From: an uncultured Methanobrevibacter sp.
Lineage (GTDB): Archaea > Methanobacteriota > Methanobacteria > Methanobacteriales > Methanobacteriaceae
Direction of reading: 5' to 3'
Length of the DNA stretch: 64,000 nucleotides
Assembly: GCF_900314615.1 (NCBI RefSeq)
Contig: NZ_OMWA01000005.1
Location: 62,001 to 126,000, forward strand
The notes below the pieces were generated by a model. The model saw only the letters and a program-made list of their open reading frames with translations. It was not told the DNA's origin and did not search any database. The position numbers and the translations under genes are program-made. This document shows, piece after piece, positions 49,133-57,623 of this stretch. Within the stretch, counting starts at the first letter, position 1; each line of letters opens with the position of its first letter.

Positions 49133-49852
49133 CTATTCTTTTAAGTTAATCAATTTCACATCTTCGTTTTCAGCTATCCAATTGGTGAATTTCTCAGCGT
49201 AATTAAGTTTTTTCTGTTTAAACTCATCAGCTTTGGCTAAAGCGTCAGGAAGATTTGGCCTTGAATATTTGGTTACGATATCTCCGAAATCCATTCCGGC
49301 AAGAGTTATTTCAGATGCTCCTAAAGCGACTGCTAAAAATATTGCCCTGTCACCGTCAGTGAAACCTCCGAAGTTATAAAGATTTCCTACAGGCTGTGCC
49401 TGGGTTGTTCCAAGGACATTATTGAAAAATGAGCTTAAAGAAGCGATTCTGTCAATATTGTCTCCGTGAGCATGGATGACAATGTTTGCGCCTCTTAAAT
49501 TTGCTAAAAGAATATCATCAATGTTTCCGTCAAGGTCTGTTGCTACAATGTCTGGAACGAGTTTTTGTTCTATTAATGCAGTTGTTGCACCGTCGGCAGC
49601 AACCAGCACATAATCTTTTAAGTCATAATCGTTTTTAAGCATTTCAACGTGCTCTTTTACAGAAGGCCCTGCACCGAATACGATGAATTTATCTGAAAAG
49701 TCAACAATTTCCGCAAGATCGTTTAATGTAAGACACCCTTCAGTTGAGAGAATTTCATCCAAAAGTTTTGCAGATTCTTCGTCATCCTCACGTGAAAATC
49801 CAAAATCATCAAGAATTTCTTTGTAATATTTTTCCCAGAGTCCAAATTCCAT
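49133..49852 (-). CDS. mptE: 6-hydroxymethyl-7,8-dihydropterin pyrophosphokinase MptE
   Basis: A 239-aa member of the MptE/DUF115 family (MJ1634-like). It transfers pyrophosphate from ATP to 6-hydroxymethyl-dihydropterin in tetrahydromethanopterin biosynthesis. Motifs are FGAGPSVKEH, VAADGATTALIEQ, PDIVATDLDGN, IVIHAHGDNID and GGFTDGDRA. Length is normal. It lies 32 bp upstream of the Orc1/Cdc6 gene on the same strand. This gene is a good marker of a methanogen. Confidence 0.93.
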   Translation of the reverse strand: MEFGLWEKYYKEILDDFGFSREDDEESAKLLDEILSTEGCLTLNDLAEIVDFSDKFIVFGAGPSVKEHVEMLKNDYDLKDYVLVAADGATTALIEQKLVPDIVATDLDGNIDDILLANLRGANIVIHAHGDNIDRIASLSSFFNNVLGTTQAQPVGNLYNFGGFTDGDRAIFLAVALGASEITLAGMDFGDIVTKYSRPNLPDALAKADEFKQKKLNYAEKFTNWIAENEDVKLINLKE

Positions 49853-49999
49853 ATTTAAACCTCACTATATTATTTTAGCCTTTGGTTAATTAAATAATTT
49901 ATCATTACATAGAAAATGAAAAATTGATTTAAAGTCATTAAAATATAAATAAAGAACAATACTGCTTTTATTTCATAAAAAACTTAAATATAATGGAGT

Positions 50000-50068
50000 A
50001 AATAGAATTATATATATCGATGTCGTTTTAAAAAAAGAATTTCCGGAAATTAAAATTTTAGGAGATTG
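50000..50068 (+). promoter_or_regulatory. Promoter and ribosome binding site of the nuclease-like gene
   Basis: TATA-like AATTATATATAT (about 50007-50018) is followed by GGAGATT (50061-50067) 4 nt before the GTG at 50072. The next TTG and ATG codons are not in a plausible frame or spacing. Confidence 0.45.
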
Positions 50069-50071
50069 AAT

Positions 50072-50980
50072 GTGAAACTTAAAAAACCATACCATTCAAA
50101 CGATATAACACACAAATATGCGGCAATGGCTTTTAGAAAAAAAATGCATGAATATTTGGACCTGCCAGGGACATATCATAGAAGATACCCTACAGAAGTT
50201 GTTTTAAGAACAATGGCCACAGGCAGAATGGATGAATTATACTCTACAAAAGAAGGAATGCTGATTAACCTAAAAGAGGAATCTGATGTTGTAACTGAAA
50301 AAACATTAGCGAAATTGGGAAAATACAAAACATTTGCCAGCTTCATATATGGAATGCCACTTTATACCGGTGTAATCTGTTTAAAAAATCCCAAAAATTT
50401 CCCAAAAGAGTATGAAATCAGTCCAACAGACATTATAAGGCCAAAATATTATTATTTTTCCCAGGAGAAACTATGGAAAAATTATGATACAATTATAAAT
50501 AAAGTAGAACATAATATTGAATTAAGTGAAAAGGAAGCACTGCACATTGCTTTCGTTCCGAAATACATATCCAAAAAATATTCGGAATATGTGACAAAAT
50601 CATTTTCCAAACTGTTTAAACATGCAAAAATTCCAGATGAAAAATTAAAAAGAGACATTGCATTTATTTTAATGACAATGATTTTGTCAAATATCGACGA
50701 TGAAACAGAACAAGACCAACTATTGGAGGCAATTGACATGGATGCCTACCGTGATGATATGGAAGAAATAGTATATTCCAGATATGGCGATGAGCTAGAA
50801 AGAGTAAAAGCCGAAAATAAGAAAGAACTAGCTAAAAAAGATAAAGAACTAGCTGAAAAAAATAAAGAAATAACTAGATTAAAAACCAATTTTGCTAAAG
50901 CAATTGAAGAAATCAATGCCCGAAAGGACATACCTTCAAAAACCAAAAAACTACTTATTTCAACCGTACTTAAAAGTTAA
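50072..50980 (+). CDS. Putative PD-(D/E)XK (Rpn-like) nuclease-family protein
   Basis: A 302-aa protein. The N-terminal part (about 30-115) has a spacing reminiscent of Rpn/transposase-related PD-(D/E)XK nucleases (RMDELY followed by MLINLKEES), then an all-alpha middle. The C-terminal ~60 residues form a Lys/Glu coiled coil (ELAKKDKELAEKNKEITRLK) ending in KDIPSKTKKLLISTVLKS. The assignment is weak: active-site residues cannot be fixed by eye. The GTG at 50072 is chosen because GGAGATT is correctly spaced. A partial relative of its C-terminal region follows at 51051. Confidence 0.6.
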   Translation: MKLKKPYHSNDITHKYAAMAFRKKMHEYLDLPGTYHRRYPTEVVLRTMATGRMDELYSTKEGMLINLKEESDVVTEKTLAKLGKYKTFASFIYGMPLYTGVICLKNPKNFPKEYEISPTDIIRPKYYYFSQEKLWKNYDTIINKVEHNIELSEKEALHIAFVPKYISKKYSEYVTKSFSKLFKHAKIPDEKLKRDIAFILMTMILSNIDDETEQDQLLEAIDMDAYRDDMEEIVYSRYGDELERVKAENKKELAKKDKELAEKNKEITRLKTNFAKAIEEINARKDIPSKTKKLLISTVLKS

Positions 50981-51050
50981 AAAGTTAAATTGAATTAACA
51001 CATATGATTAATCAAATGAATTCACAAAAAGCAATATTAAAGGTGATTGG

Positions 51051-51467
51051 ATGAAAAGAGCATATGAAAGTGATATGGAAGAAATATTATATGAAGCAAA
51101 ATATGAAGGCGAACTTACTGAAAAACAAAAAGTACTTAAAAAAATGCAGAAACAATTATTTGAAACAATCAAACTCAACGAAATTATAGATGAAAAAGAA
51201 AGAAAACTGGATGAAAGATCACGAAAAATAAATAAAATGGACGAAAAACTAAGTGAAATAGTAGATGAAATGGATGAAAAACCAGTAATGTTTGAAGAAC
51301 TATTGAAATTAGATACAGATCTAATACAAATAGAAGAAGATTTAAATAAAATAGATGAAAATCTAATAAAAAAGTATGAAGAAATAAGAAAAAGGGACGA
51401 AGAACTAAATCGAATACCCCTAAATATTCCCAGTATAGAAAAACTGATTATTGAAAAAAGTGTTTAA
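51051..51467 (+). CDS. Coiled-coil protein, truncated relative of the preceding gene
   Basis: A 138-aa, almost entirely helical and highly charged protein with heptad-like Lys/Glu/Leu spacing. Its N-terminus (YESDMEEILYEAKYEGEL) resembles residues about 220-240 of the upstream product (YRDDMEEIVYSRYGDEL). It therefore looks like a copy lacking the N-terminal catalytic-like region. A good GGTGATT site 2-3 nt before the ATG suggests it is still translated. Function is unknown; it could interact with the full-length protein through the coiled coil. Confidence 0.6.
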   Translation: MKRAYESDMEEILYEAKYEGELTEKQKVLKKMQKQLFETIKLNEIIDEKERKLDERSRKINKMDEKLSEIVDEMDEKPVMFEELLKLDTDLIQIEEDLNKIDENLIKKYEEIRKRDEELNRIPLNIPSIEKLIIEKSV

Positions 51468-51506
51468 AAATAATTTAAAGAGTTAGAACGCCCCATTAAG
51501 CAAATA

Positions 51507-51623
51507 TCAGTTTGATTTACTTAACGCCTGGGAACCATCTCTTTTTTTAGAAAATAACATTACAGAGACATATGCTCCGATAAGAAGCGCATTCAATGCT
51601 ATAAGTTCAACACCGAATACCAT
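51507..51623 (-). CDS. Small single-pass membrane protein (38 aa)
   Basis: A 38-codon leftward ORF with an excellent GGAGGTG site 6 nt before the ATG. The product has one membrane helix (about residues 4-24) followed by a basic segment (SKKRDG) and a polar end. The hairpin TTAAGTAAAT / ATTTGCTTAA (51524-51515 with 51505-51496, one GU pair) encloses the stop codon. This combination makes it a credible small membrane protein; no family was recognised. Confidence 0.6.
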   Translation of the reverse strand: MVFGVELIALNALLIGAYVSVMLFSKKRDGSQALSKSN

Positions 51624-51750
51624 TTATAACACCTCCACTTATTGTAATCTAAATAATAACCAAAAATAGTTTATATTTCCAGGTTTATAAGATTTTGCGA
51701 GCGCAAGTGCTTGCTTGCATGATTAATTAATCTTTATTTTCAGCAGAGTT

Positions 51751-52398
51751 TCATTGGTTTACCACATTGACCTCATGGCCTGTAATATAAGCGTAGAGAT
51801 TGTTGATTTGCCTTAATGTAAAGCCTACCATAAATGCTGAGATAACAGTTCCAATATAGACTGCACCGAAAACGTTAGAATACCACAATCCGCACATTAC
51901 AAGTGAAATGATTACCATTGTTGCGTCAAATCCAATTTTAATTGTGGAAAATCTCCATCCGGTTACAATAGCCACTGATTCAACACATCCTTCACCTGGA
52001 AGAGGTGCAATATTTGCCGGCATGTAGATGAATATTCCAAGAGCAGTTAAAATGATACTTACTGCCAGAAATACAGCACACATCAAAACAGATCCGTCAA
52101 ATGGTACGAATGACACCAGATACAGTGCCAGATCAGTAAAGTATCCGAACAGTATGCAGTTTATAAGCTGCAGAAGTCTTTTTTTGTGAAATCTTGAGCG
52201 CAAAATCAGAAACTGAATAAGGATTAATGCTGCATTGAAGATAAAAGTAGTTATTCCAATGTTAATGTTGGTAATTAAAGCCAGTGAATATGATATTGAG
52301 CTTATTGGAGTTGTTCCAAGTGTTGATATGATTGAAAAGGCCACACCAAGAGACATTATGAATAATCCAACAACAAAAAAACAAATCCTTTTAATCAT
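51751..52398 (-). CDS. YczE/YyaS/YitT-type membrane protein (copy 2)
   Basis: A 215-aa integral membrane protein with about six helices. It has the conserved N-terminal pattern of this family (GLFIMSLGVAFSI, then LGTTPISSISY) and IYMPANIAPLPGEG in the middle. Function in archaea is unknown; homologues are proposed transporters. It is a paralogue of the gene at 52432-53100 (same motif order), 33 bp downstream, so a tandem duplication in one transcript. No ribosome binding site is visible before the ATG. Confidence 0.8.
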   Translation of the reverse strand: MIKRICFFVVGLFIMSLGVAFSIISTLGTTPISSISYSLALITNINIGITTFIFNAALILIQFLILRSRFHKKRLLQLINCILFGYFTDLALYLVSFVPFDGSVLMCAVFLAVSIILTALGIFIYMPANIAPLPGEGCVESVAIVTGWRFSTIKIGFDATMVIISLVMCGLWYSNVFGAVYIGTVISAFMVGFTLRQINNLYAYITGHEVNVVNQ

Positions 52399-52431
52399 AT
52401 ATTAAATAAAATAGTTTATGATATAAAAAGT

Positions 52432-53100
52432 TTACATTTTTTTCAAATCCACAGCATTGCCTGTAAAATCGGCGTGGAATTTGTGAATGTATTTTACAGT
52501 TATACCGATAAACAAAGCTCCGAGTATTGTTCCGATTCCAACACTTCCAAAACTGCCTAAAAATGCATAACTTATGATTAATGCTGTTAAAACAACACAT
52601 ACATCAAAGTAAACCTTGATTTTCGGGAAAGGTCTGTTTGTTACAATAGCTATTGCCTGTGTAACGCCTTCCACTGAAAGGGGAATGATATTTGTAGGCA
52701 CATAGAAAAACAGCCCCAAGGCAATGAGAAATATGCTTAAAACGCTCATCAAAAGAGCGACTATAAAGTTATCTGCAGGAGGTATGAAACCCATGAGAGA
52801 CACTGATATGCTTGTAAATGCACCAAAAAGCACCCCTACAAAAACCTGCATGAAATGCTTTGGCTTGAAATTCCTTCTAAGCAAAACAAGTTCAATCAAT
52901 ACCAAAATAGCATGAAATATGAATGTTGCTACTCCGATTTCTATTGCCCAGACCAGATCCATTGCATATGGAATTGAACTGACCGGAGCTGAGCCCAATC
53001 CTGATTTGATTGAAAACGCTACGCCCAATGTAATGAGATACAGGCCAAAAATATAGTTAAAAATTCTCTTTAAAGTTAATTCTTCTCCACTAAATTGCAT
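52432..53100 (-). CDS. YczE/YyaS/YitT-type membrane protein (copy 1)
   Basis: A 222-aa integral membrane protein with about six helices: GLYLITLGVAFSI, LGSAPVSSIPY, FYVPTNIIPLSVEGV. It is paralogous to the next gene downstream. The start is slightly odd. A GGAG-like site lies inside the first codons (encoding SGEE), but no start codon follows it at proper spacing, so the upstream ATG at 53100, which has no ribosome binding site, is used. Translation may be leaderless, or the original start may have been lost. Confidence 0.8.
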   Translation of the reverse strand: MQFSGEELTLKRIFNYIFGLYLITLGVAFSIKSGLGSAPVSSIPYAMDLVWAIEIGVATFIFHAILVLIELVLLRRNFKPKHFMQVFVGVLFGAFTSISVSLMGFIPPADNFIVALLMSVLSIFLIALGLFFYVPTNIIPLSVEGVTQAIAIVTNRPFPKIKVYFDVCVVLTALIISYAFLGSFGSVGIGTILGALFIGITVKYIHKFHADFTGNAVDLKKM

Positions 53101-53227
53101 GCAGTTATTAATTTATTATTCATTATTTAAAAATGTAACTTGCATTTTGAACAGGTGTGCAAAATATATGTTATTGAAATAGAAAAACTGAATAAACACC
53201 CATATTAAAAATATTTAATAAGTATAA

Positions 53228-53284
53228 AAATTAAATTATATAATAGCTTTAAACTAGCTAATCTTTATATAACTTGGAGGAATT
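53228..53284 (+). promoter_or_regulatory. Promoter and ribosome binding site of the aminotransferase gene
   Basis: TATA-like AAATTATATAAT (about 53232-53243) predicts a start near 53265. TTGGAGGAA (53275-53283) is a strong ribosome binding site. A second TATA-like stretch at 53263-53273 is too close to the ATG to be the core promoter. Confidence 0.45.
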
Positions 53285-53286
53285 TA

Positions 53287-54429
53287 ATGAATGATATTTT
53301 ATTAATGCTTCCTGGACCAACAACAGTACACCCTAGAGTACTCAATGCAATGTCACAGGCTGTTGTTAACCACAGAGGCGCAAAATATGGTGAAATCTTA
53401 ACTGAAACTACCGAATTAATGAGTAAAGTTTTCCAAACCTCAAATAAATCTTATTTATTAACCGGATCCGGAACCGCTGCAATGGAAGCAGGAATTGCAA
53501 ACACTGTAGCTCCTGGCGAAAAAATGTTAAATGTAGTAGGTGGAAAATTCGGAGAACGTTTCATGAAAATCGCACAGACCCATGGAATTGACGCTAAAGA
53601 ATTAGCAGTCGAATGGGGAACTGCTGTAACTCCTGAAGCAATCGAAGAAGCTTTAGAAGCTGATGAAGATATCAAAGCAGTCAGCGTAATTCACAACGAA
53701 ACCTCTACCGGAGTAGCTGCACCTATTGAAGAAATCGGTAAAGTAATGAAAAACTATGATGCATTATACATCGTAGATACAGTATCCTCCCTTGCTGGAG
53801 ACGAAGTAAACGTCGACAAATTCGGCATTGACGTATGTCTTACCGGATCTCAAAAATGTATCGCTGCACCACCTGGAATGGCAGCTATTACCTTAAGTGA
53901 CGATGCATGGGCCGCTGTTGATAAAGTAGAAACCAATACCTTTTACTTAGACTTAAAAGCTGCAAGAAAAAGCGGAGACAAAGCTGTACCTGAAACTCCA
54001 TACACCCCATCTGTTTCTCTAACCTACGCTATGAATGAAGCATTGAAAATGGTTATGGAAGAAGGACTTGACAACAGAGTTGCACGTCACCACAAAGCAG
54101 CTAAAGCTAGTGTAGCAGCTGTTAAAGCATTAGGATTAGAATTATTCGCTGATGAAGCTGTTTCATCTGCAACTGTAACTGCAGTTAAAATGCCTGAAGG
54201 CGTTACTGACGCTGACTTTAGAGGAACCACCCGTGACAAATACGGTGTTGAATTAGCTGGTGGTCAAGATCACCTTAAAGGAAACATTTTCAGAATCGGC
54301 CACATGGGAAATATTTCCTACAAAGAATTAACTCAAACTTTTGCAGCTATCGGAATGACCTTAAAAGGTTTAGGTGCAATTGAAGATGCTGGTGCTGGTG
54401 TAGCATCAATTACAGAATCATACTTATGA
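53287..54429 (+). CDS. Class V PLP-dependent aminotransferase
   Basis: A 380-aa pyridoxal-phosphate enzyme of the serine-pyruvate/alanine-glyoxylate aminotransferase group, like MJ0959. Seen are MLPGPTTVHPRVL at the N-terminus, GSGTAAMEAG in the cofactor pocket, VDTVSSLAGDE (Asp164), the Schiff-base lysine in LTGSQKCIAAPPG (Lys190) and FRIGHMGN near the C-terminus. The Methanocaldococcus homologue is a broad-specificity enzyme acting on aspartate and phosphohydroxypyruvate. A role in phosphoserine or alanine metabolism is therefore plausible but not proven here. It is monocistronic with its own terminator. Confidence 0.9.
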   Translation: MNDILLMLPGPTTVHPRVLNAMSQAVVNHRGAKYGEILTETTELMSKVFQTSNKSYLLTGSGTAAMEAGIANTVAPGEKMLNVVGGKFGERFMKIAQTHGIDAKELAVEWGTAVTPEAIEEALEADEDIKAVSVIHNETSTGVAAPIEEIGKVMKNYDALYIVDTVSSLAGDEVNVDKFGIDVCLTGSQKCIAAPPGMAAITLSDDAWAAVDKVETNTFYLDLKAARKSGDKAVPETPYTPSVSLTYAMNEALKMVMEEGLDNRVARHHKAAKASVAAVKALGLELFADEAVSSATVTAVKMPEGVTDADFRGTTRDKYGVELAGGQDHLKGNIFRIGHMGNISYKELTQTFAAIGMTLKGLGAIEDAGAGVASITESYL

Positions 54430-54452
54430 TTCTGATTCTTTTTCTTTTTTTA
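54414..54452 (+). terminator. Terminator overlapping the aminotransferase stop codon
   Basis: AGAATCAT (54414-54421) pairs perfectly with ATGATTCT (54426-54433) around ACTT. The stop codon lies within the hairpin, and it is followed by GATTCTTTTTCTTTTTTT. Confidence 0.75.
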
Positions 54453-54827
54453 TATATCTCAAATATCAGTTTTAGATGATTAGGTGTTTTTAAAAAAATT
54501 AATTATAAGTTATAACTCATGCCTTTTGAAGTTCATGATAAGTTATAAGTAATATATTTTTTACCTAGTTAGAAGTTATAAGTGAAAAGTTACACTTGAA
54601 ATGCACGTCTAAAAATAATAAGTTATAACTTTTAAGTGAAAAGTTACACTTGAAATATACCTCTCGAAAAAAATATGAAAACTTATAAGTTTTAAGGTAA
54701 AAGTTACACTTGAAACATATGTCTCAATTAGTGAAAAAGTATTACTTTATCTTTGGAAAAATCAAAATCTAAACTTATTTAAGACTTCAAAACATATAAT
54801 AATATACATAACATAGGATGTGAAACG
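54430..54827. other. Spacer upstream of the GerW operon (398 bp)
   Basis: Begins with the aminotransferase terminator, continues with a degenerate tandem repeat (54490-54720, separate entry), and ends with a TATA-like element (ACATATAATAAT, about 54790-54801) and GGATGTGA just before the ATG at 54828. No gene is seen. Confidence 0.5.
54565..54720. repeat. Three tandem copies of a GTTACACTT motif, possible operator array
   Basis: GTGAAAAGTTACACTTGAA occurs at 54582-54600 and 54636-54654, and as GGTAAAAGTTACACTTGAA at 54696-54714, spaced 54 and 60 bp. Each is preceded by an AAGTTATAAGT/AACTT palindromic stretch and followed by a YRYRYCTC-like stretch. Weaker copies of AAGTTATAA lie at 54506-54550. 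The core contains AAGTG / CACTT inverted halves. The array sits ~110-260 bp upstream of the GerW-like gene. Confidence 0.6.
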
Positions 54828-55250
54828 ATGTCAAATAATATTAAAACAACCGTAGAAGAATTACGTAAATTAATAAGTGTTGATAATGTAATCGGAACAC
54901 CTATTGAAACCGATGATAAAATCCTCATTCCCGTAATGAAAATGGGAGTTGGATTCGGAGCCGGTGAAAACATCTTAGGCGGACAAGGCGCAGATTTAGC
55001 TGGTGCTGGTGCTGGTGTAGAACCTATTTCAATGGTAATGATTCCTAAAAAAGGAAGCGACGCTGAAGGAGTTCGTGTACTTGACCTAAGCAAAGGAACA
55101 GAAACCAACAAGGCAATATCCGATTTAGGATTAATTATAACCGATCTTGTAAAAAGTTTCCTCCAAGTACAGTACGGTGAAGACTACTACGACGAAGGAG
55201 AATACATCGAACCTGAATACACTACAACCGATGGCCAAATAGACGAATAG
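54828..55250 (+). CDS. GerW/YtfJ family protein
   Basis: A 140-aa protein with the full pattern of the GerW (YtfJ) family: N-terminal TVEELRKLISVDNVIG, PVMKMGVGFGAGE, then a Gly-rich segment (GADLAGAGAGVEP) and MVMIPKKG. The acidic C-terminal tail (DYYDEGEYIEPEY) is variable in the family. In Bacillus, YtfJ is a spore protein; many non-spore-formers, including methanogens, carry homologues of unknown function. Here it is followed 10 bp later by a DUF2953 protein, the same neighbour as in Bacillus (ytfI-ytfJ). GGATGTGA precedes the ATG. Confidence 0.88.
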   Translation: MSNNIKTTVEELRKLISVDNVIGTPIETDDKILIPVMKMGVGFGAGENILGGQGADLAGAGAGVEPISMVMIPKKGSDAEGVRVLDLSKGTETNKAISDLGLIITDLVKSFLQVQYGEDYYDEGEYIEPEYTTTDGQIDE

Positions 55251-55260
55251 GAACTGCCTC

Positions 55261-55845
55261 ATGTTAAACATCCTAGGGATGATTATTTTAATTATCATCC
55301 TTTTTATCATTATTTTACTCTATATTGGAGTTAAAATTGCTTTTACATATGATAAAAAAGGCAGTGAATTTAAAGGATGTTTAAAAATACTTATTTTAAA
55401 AAAAATCAAGGTTTACTCACTTGAATTTCCCTCACAGGATGATGAGAAAACTAGCGAAGACGAAGATGAATCTGGTGAAAAGAAAAGGGACATCAAAAAG
55501 CTTTTGAAACTGGCTAAACCCTGTCTTACTTATTTTAAAGACTTTTTAAAGTCATTTGTAAAATGCATTCGCGTTCAAAAACTTCAAAACCATATTATTT
55601 TTGGTCTTGACTCCTACAGCGACACAGGAAAATACATCGGATACATTTGGGGACTGCTTGCAATCGTAAATACATCCCATAAAAATGCAAGGATAAGTGC
55701 CGAACCGAGCTTTAACGGAAGTGTTTTTGACGCAAAAGGTGAAAACGAACTGGAAATCAATATACTGAAATTAATACCTGCAGCGCTTAAGCTGATTTCA
55801 AAAAAAGAGGTTCGCAGTTTAATAAGTGGTGTTAGAAATGGATAA
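55261..55845 (+). CDS. DUF2953 domain membrane protein
   Basis: A 194-aa protein with one N-terminal membrane helix (about 4-24). A short basic/hydrophobic stretch is followed by a charged linker (SQDDEKTSEDEDESGEKKRD, about 62-81). The DUF2953 domain comes next (KCIRVQKLQNHIIFGLDSYSDTG, then a second weakly hydrophobic segment and PSFNGSVFDAKGE). The soluble part should lie on one face of the membrane and may contact the GerW-like protein. The gene starts 10 bp after gerW and overlaps the next ORF by 8 bp, so all three form one operon. Family function is unknown. Confidence 0.83.
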   Translation: MLNILGMIILIIILFIIILLYIGVKIAFTYDKKGSEFKGCLKILILKKIKVYSLEFPSQDDEKTSEDEDESGEKKRDIKKLLKLAKPCLTYFKDFLKSFVKCIRVQKLQNHIIFGLDSYSDTGKYIGYIWGLLAIVNTSHKNARISAEPSFNGSVFDAKGENELEINILKLIPAALKLISKKEVRSLISGVRNG

Positions 55846-56098
55846 GGTCATAAGGGAATTTGCCGAAAGTCTTTTTGACATTGAAATCAAAAAGGAATAC
55901 CACTTCAAAAAAATGTACGGATTCACTTTTGCTTTTGAAAGTGAATTTTGCATCATCAACAATAATGTAACATCCGCATCAATTTCACCGGTGGGAATAA
56001 TTTATGAAGAAAATGGCCAATATTACCTGGCACCCCTATATGAGGTGGATGAAATTGATGAAGTTGTTAAGGAATTTGTGGAACAGGAAATCATTTAG
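55838..56098 (+). CDS. Small hypothetical protein (86 aa) of the GerW/DUF2953 operon
   Basis: An acidic, probably soluble protein with alternating strands (YGFTFAFESEFCIINNN, ISPVGIIYEENGQYYLAPLYE) and a helical end. No family was recognised. The ATG at 55838 overlaps the DUF2953 stop by 8 bp and has GGTGTTAG just upstream, implying translational coupling. Its 3' end overlaps the convergent ThDP-enzyme gene by 8 bp. Confidence 0.65.
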   Translation: MDKVIREFAESLFDIEIKKEYHFKKMYGFTFAFESEFCIINNNVTSASISPVGIIYEENGQYYLAPLYEVDEIDEVVKEFVEQEII

Positions 56099-57623
56099 GA
56101 AGAGGAATATTTTCACTCCTGCATATTACCTCAACCACCAATGGACCTTTAAGGTCACTTTCTAAAAGATACTCCAAATCAGAGAGATTATCAACCCTCA
56201 CCGCATCAATGCCGTAACTTGAGGAAAGTTTTACAAAGTCAGGATTGTTGAGTTTAATCTGATATGCTTGCATATCATAGAAGTCTTCCTGCCATTGGCG
56301 GATGATTCCAAACTCCGAATTGTTCAATATGAATACTATAACATCAAGGTTATTGTCCTTAAGGGTTGCAAGTTCCTGAAGGTTCATTTGAAAATCACCG
56401 TCACCGTTGATGAGGATAATCTTTTCATCTGTTGCCAGACTTGCCCCTATAGCCGCCGGCAGGCCGTAACCCATAGGCGCCATACCTCCTGAAAATAGAA
56501 GCTGGCGTGGAGCTTTTGATTTTTTAAGAAGTGTTGTCCAGGTTGTGTGACTTCCCGCATCTGAAACAGTAATATTGTTGTCGAATTTATTTAAAATCCT
56601 TTTAATTGCAGCCTGCGGAGATAAATCATCATCCAGACCTTCAATTTCCAATTCATTTGGAATAGTGAGGATTTTATCAAGCCATTCAGTCTTTTTAAAG
56701 CTGATTTCTAAAAGAAAATCTTCAACTTTTCCGTGAATCGGGCAGTCCCCTATCAAAACGTCCTTGTTTATGTTTACATGTATGAGATTTTCAGGAATTT
56801 CTGGAAGTGTTCTCTCACTGGCTTTAATTCCAAGAGCAATAATGCAGTCTGCGTTTTCAAATGCATATTTTGCCCTTGGTGTTGAGCGTATCCCCACCAT
56901 TCCAAGGTTTAAATTGTTTTCTTCAGATATTATGCCTTTAGCGTGAAATGTTGTTGTAACCGGAATCCGGTATTTTTCTGCAATCCTTTCAATATTTTCC
57001 TTTTGTGAGATTGCACCGGCTCCGAGAATAAATAAGGGTTTTTCGGCTGAATCGATAAGATTTTGCGCGTCACTTATTTTTGAGAGGTCATCTTCACACA
57101 GATAGCACAAATCAAAGTCATTGAAATCCTCTTCGAGAAGAACATCCTTTGAGAGATTGATATGAATCGGACCTTTCGGAATTGTTTTAAGCTCATATAT
57201 TGCAGCTCTTAAAACATACATTGCCTCGGTTCCGTTTAAAGGATTGTATGATGCTTTTGTAATGTGTTTGAAGATATCTACCTGAGGCAGGCTTTGAAAG
57301 TGGTCTGAACCACGGTATTGAAGCTCATTGTCACCTGTAAGAACAAGTATCGGAACGTTGTCCTTAAATGCAGTAGCCAGTGCCATGGTAAAGTTTAAAG
57401 CACCAGGTGCTGCAGTTGCAATGCATACTCCGATTTTACCACTTGATCTGGTATATCCGTCTGCAGCATGAGCTGCAGCCTGTTCATGGCGGGTGAGGAC
57501 GTGATTTATTGATGAGGCGGAAAGTGCCTTGTAAAGCGGCATAATCTGCTCGCCAGGAATTCCAAAAACAGTAGTGATTTCCTCCTCTTCAAGAATTTTT
57601 ACAATCTTATCAGCTACATTCAC
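56091..57623 (-). CDS. Thiamine-diphosphate-dependent enzyme, acetolactate-synthase-like
   Basis: A 510-aa enzyme with three-domain ThDP architecture. The N-terminal pyrimidine-binding domain carries the catalytic Glu47 (RHEQAAAHAADGY). The middle domain contains FILGAGA and FHAKGI. The C-terminal domain has the ThDP-Mg motif GDGDFQMN...NN. It is shorter than typical IlvB (about 550-600 aa) and no small subunit gene is nearby, so it could be acetolactate synthase or another pyruvate/2-oxoacid decarboxylase-type enzyme. It starts with GTG overlapping the dUTPase stop (GTGA), with AGGAGG 7 nt upstream, so it is translationally coupled to dut. Confidence 0.87.
   Translation of the reverse strand: MNVADKIVKILEEEEITTVFGIPGEQIMPLYKALSASSINHVLTRHEQAAAHAADGYTRSSGKIGVCIATAAPGALNFTMALATAFKDNVPILVLTGDNELQYRGSDHFQSLPQVDIFKHITKASYNPLNGTEAMYVLRAAIYELKTIPKGPIHINLSKDVLLEEDFNDFDLCYLCEDDLSKISDAQNLIDSAEKPLFILGAGAISQKENIERIAEKYRIPVTTTFHAKGIISEENNLNLGMVGIRSTPRAKYAFENADCIIALGIKASERTLPEIPENLIHVNINKDVLIGDCPIHGKVEDFLLEISFKKTEWLDKILTIPNELEIEGLDDDLSPQAAIKRILNKFDNNITVSDAGSHTTWTTLLKKSKAPRQLLFSGGMAPMGYGLPAAIGASLATDEKIILINGDGDFQMNLQELATLKDNNLDVIVFILNNSEFGIIRQWQEDFYDMQAYQIKLNNPDFVKLSSSYGIDAVRVDNLSDLEYLLESDLKGPLVVEVICRSENIPLPK

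Noticed and set aside
53263..53273. TATA-like stretch directly before the aminotransferase gene as core promoter
   Set aside because: Transcription would begin at or after the ATG and miss the strong GGAGG site; the element at ~53232-53243 fits better.
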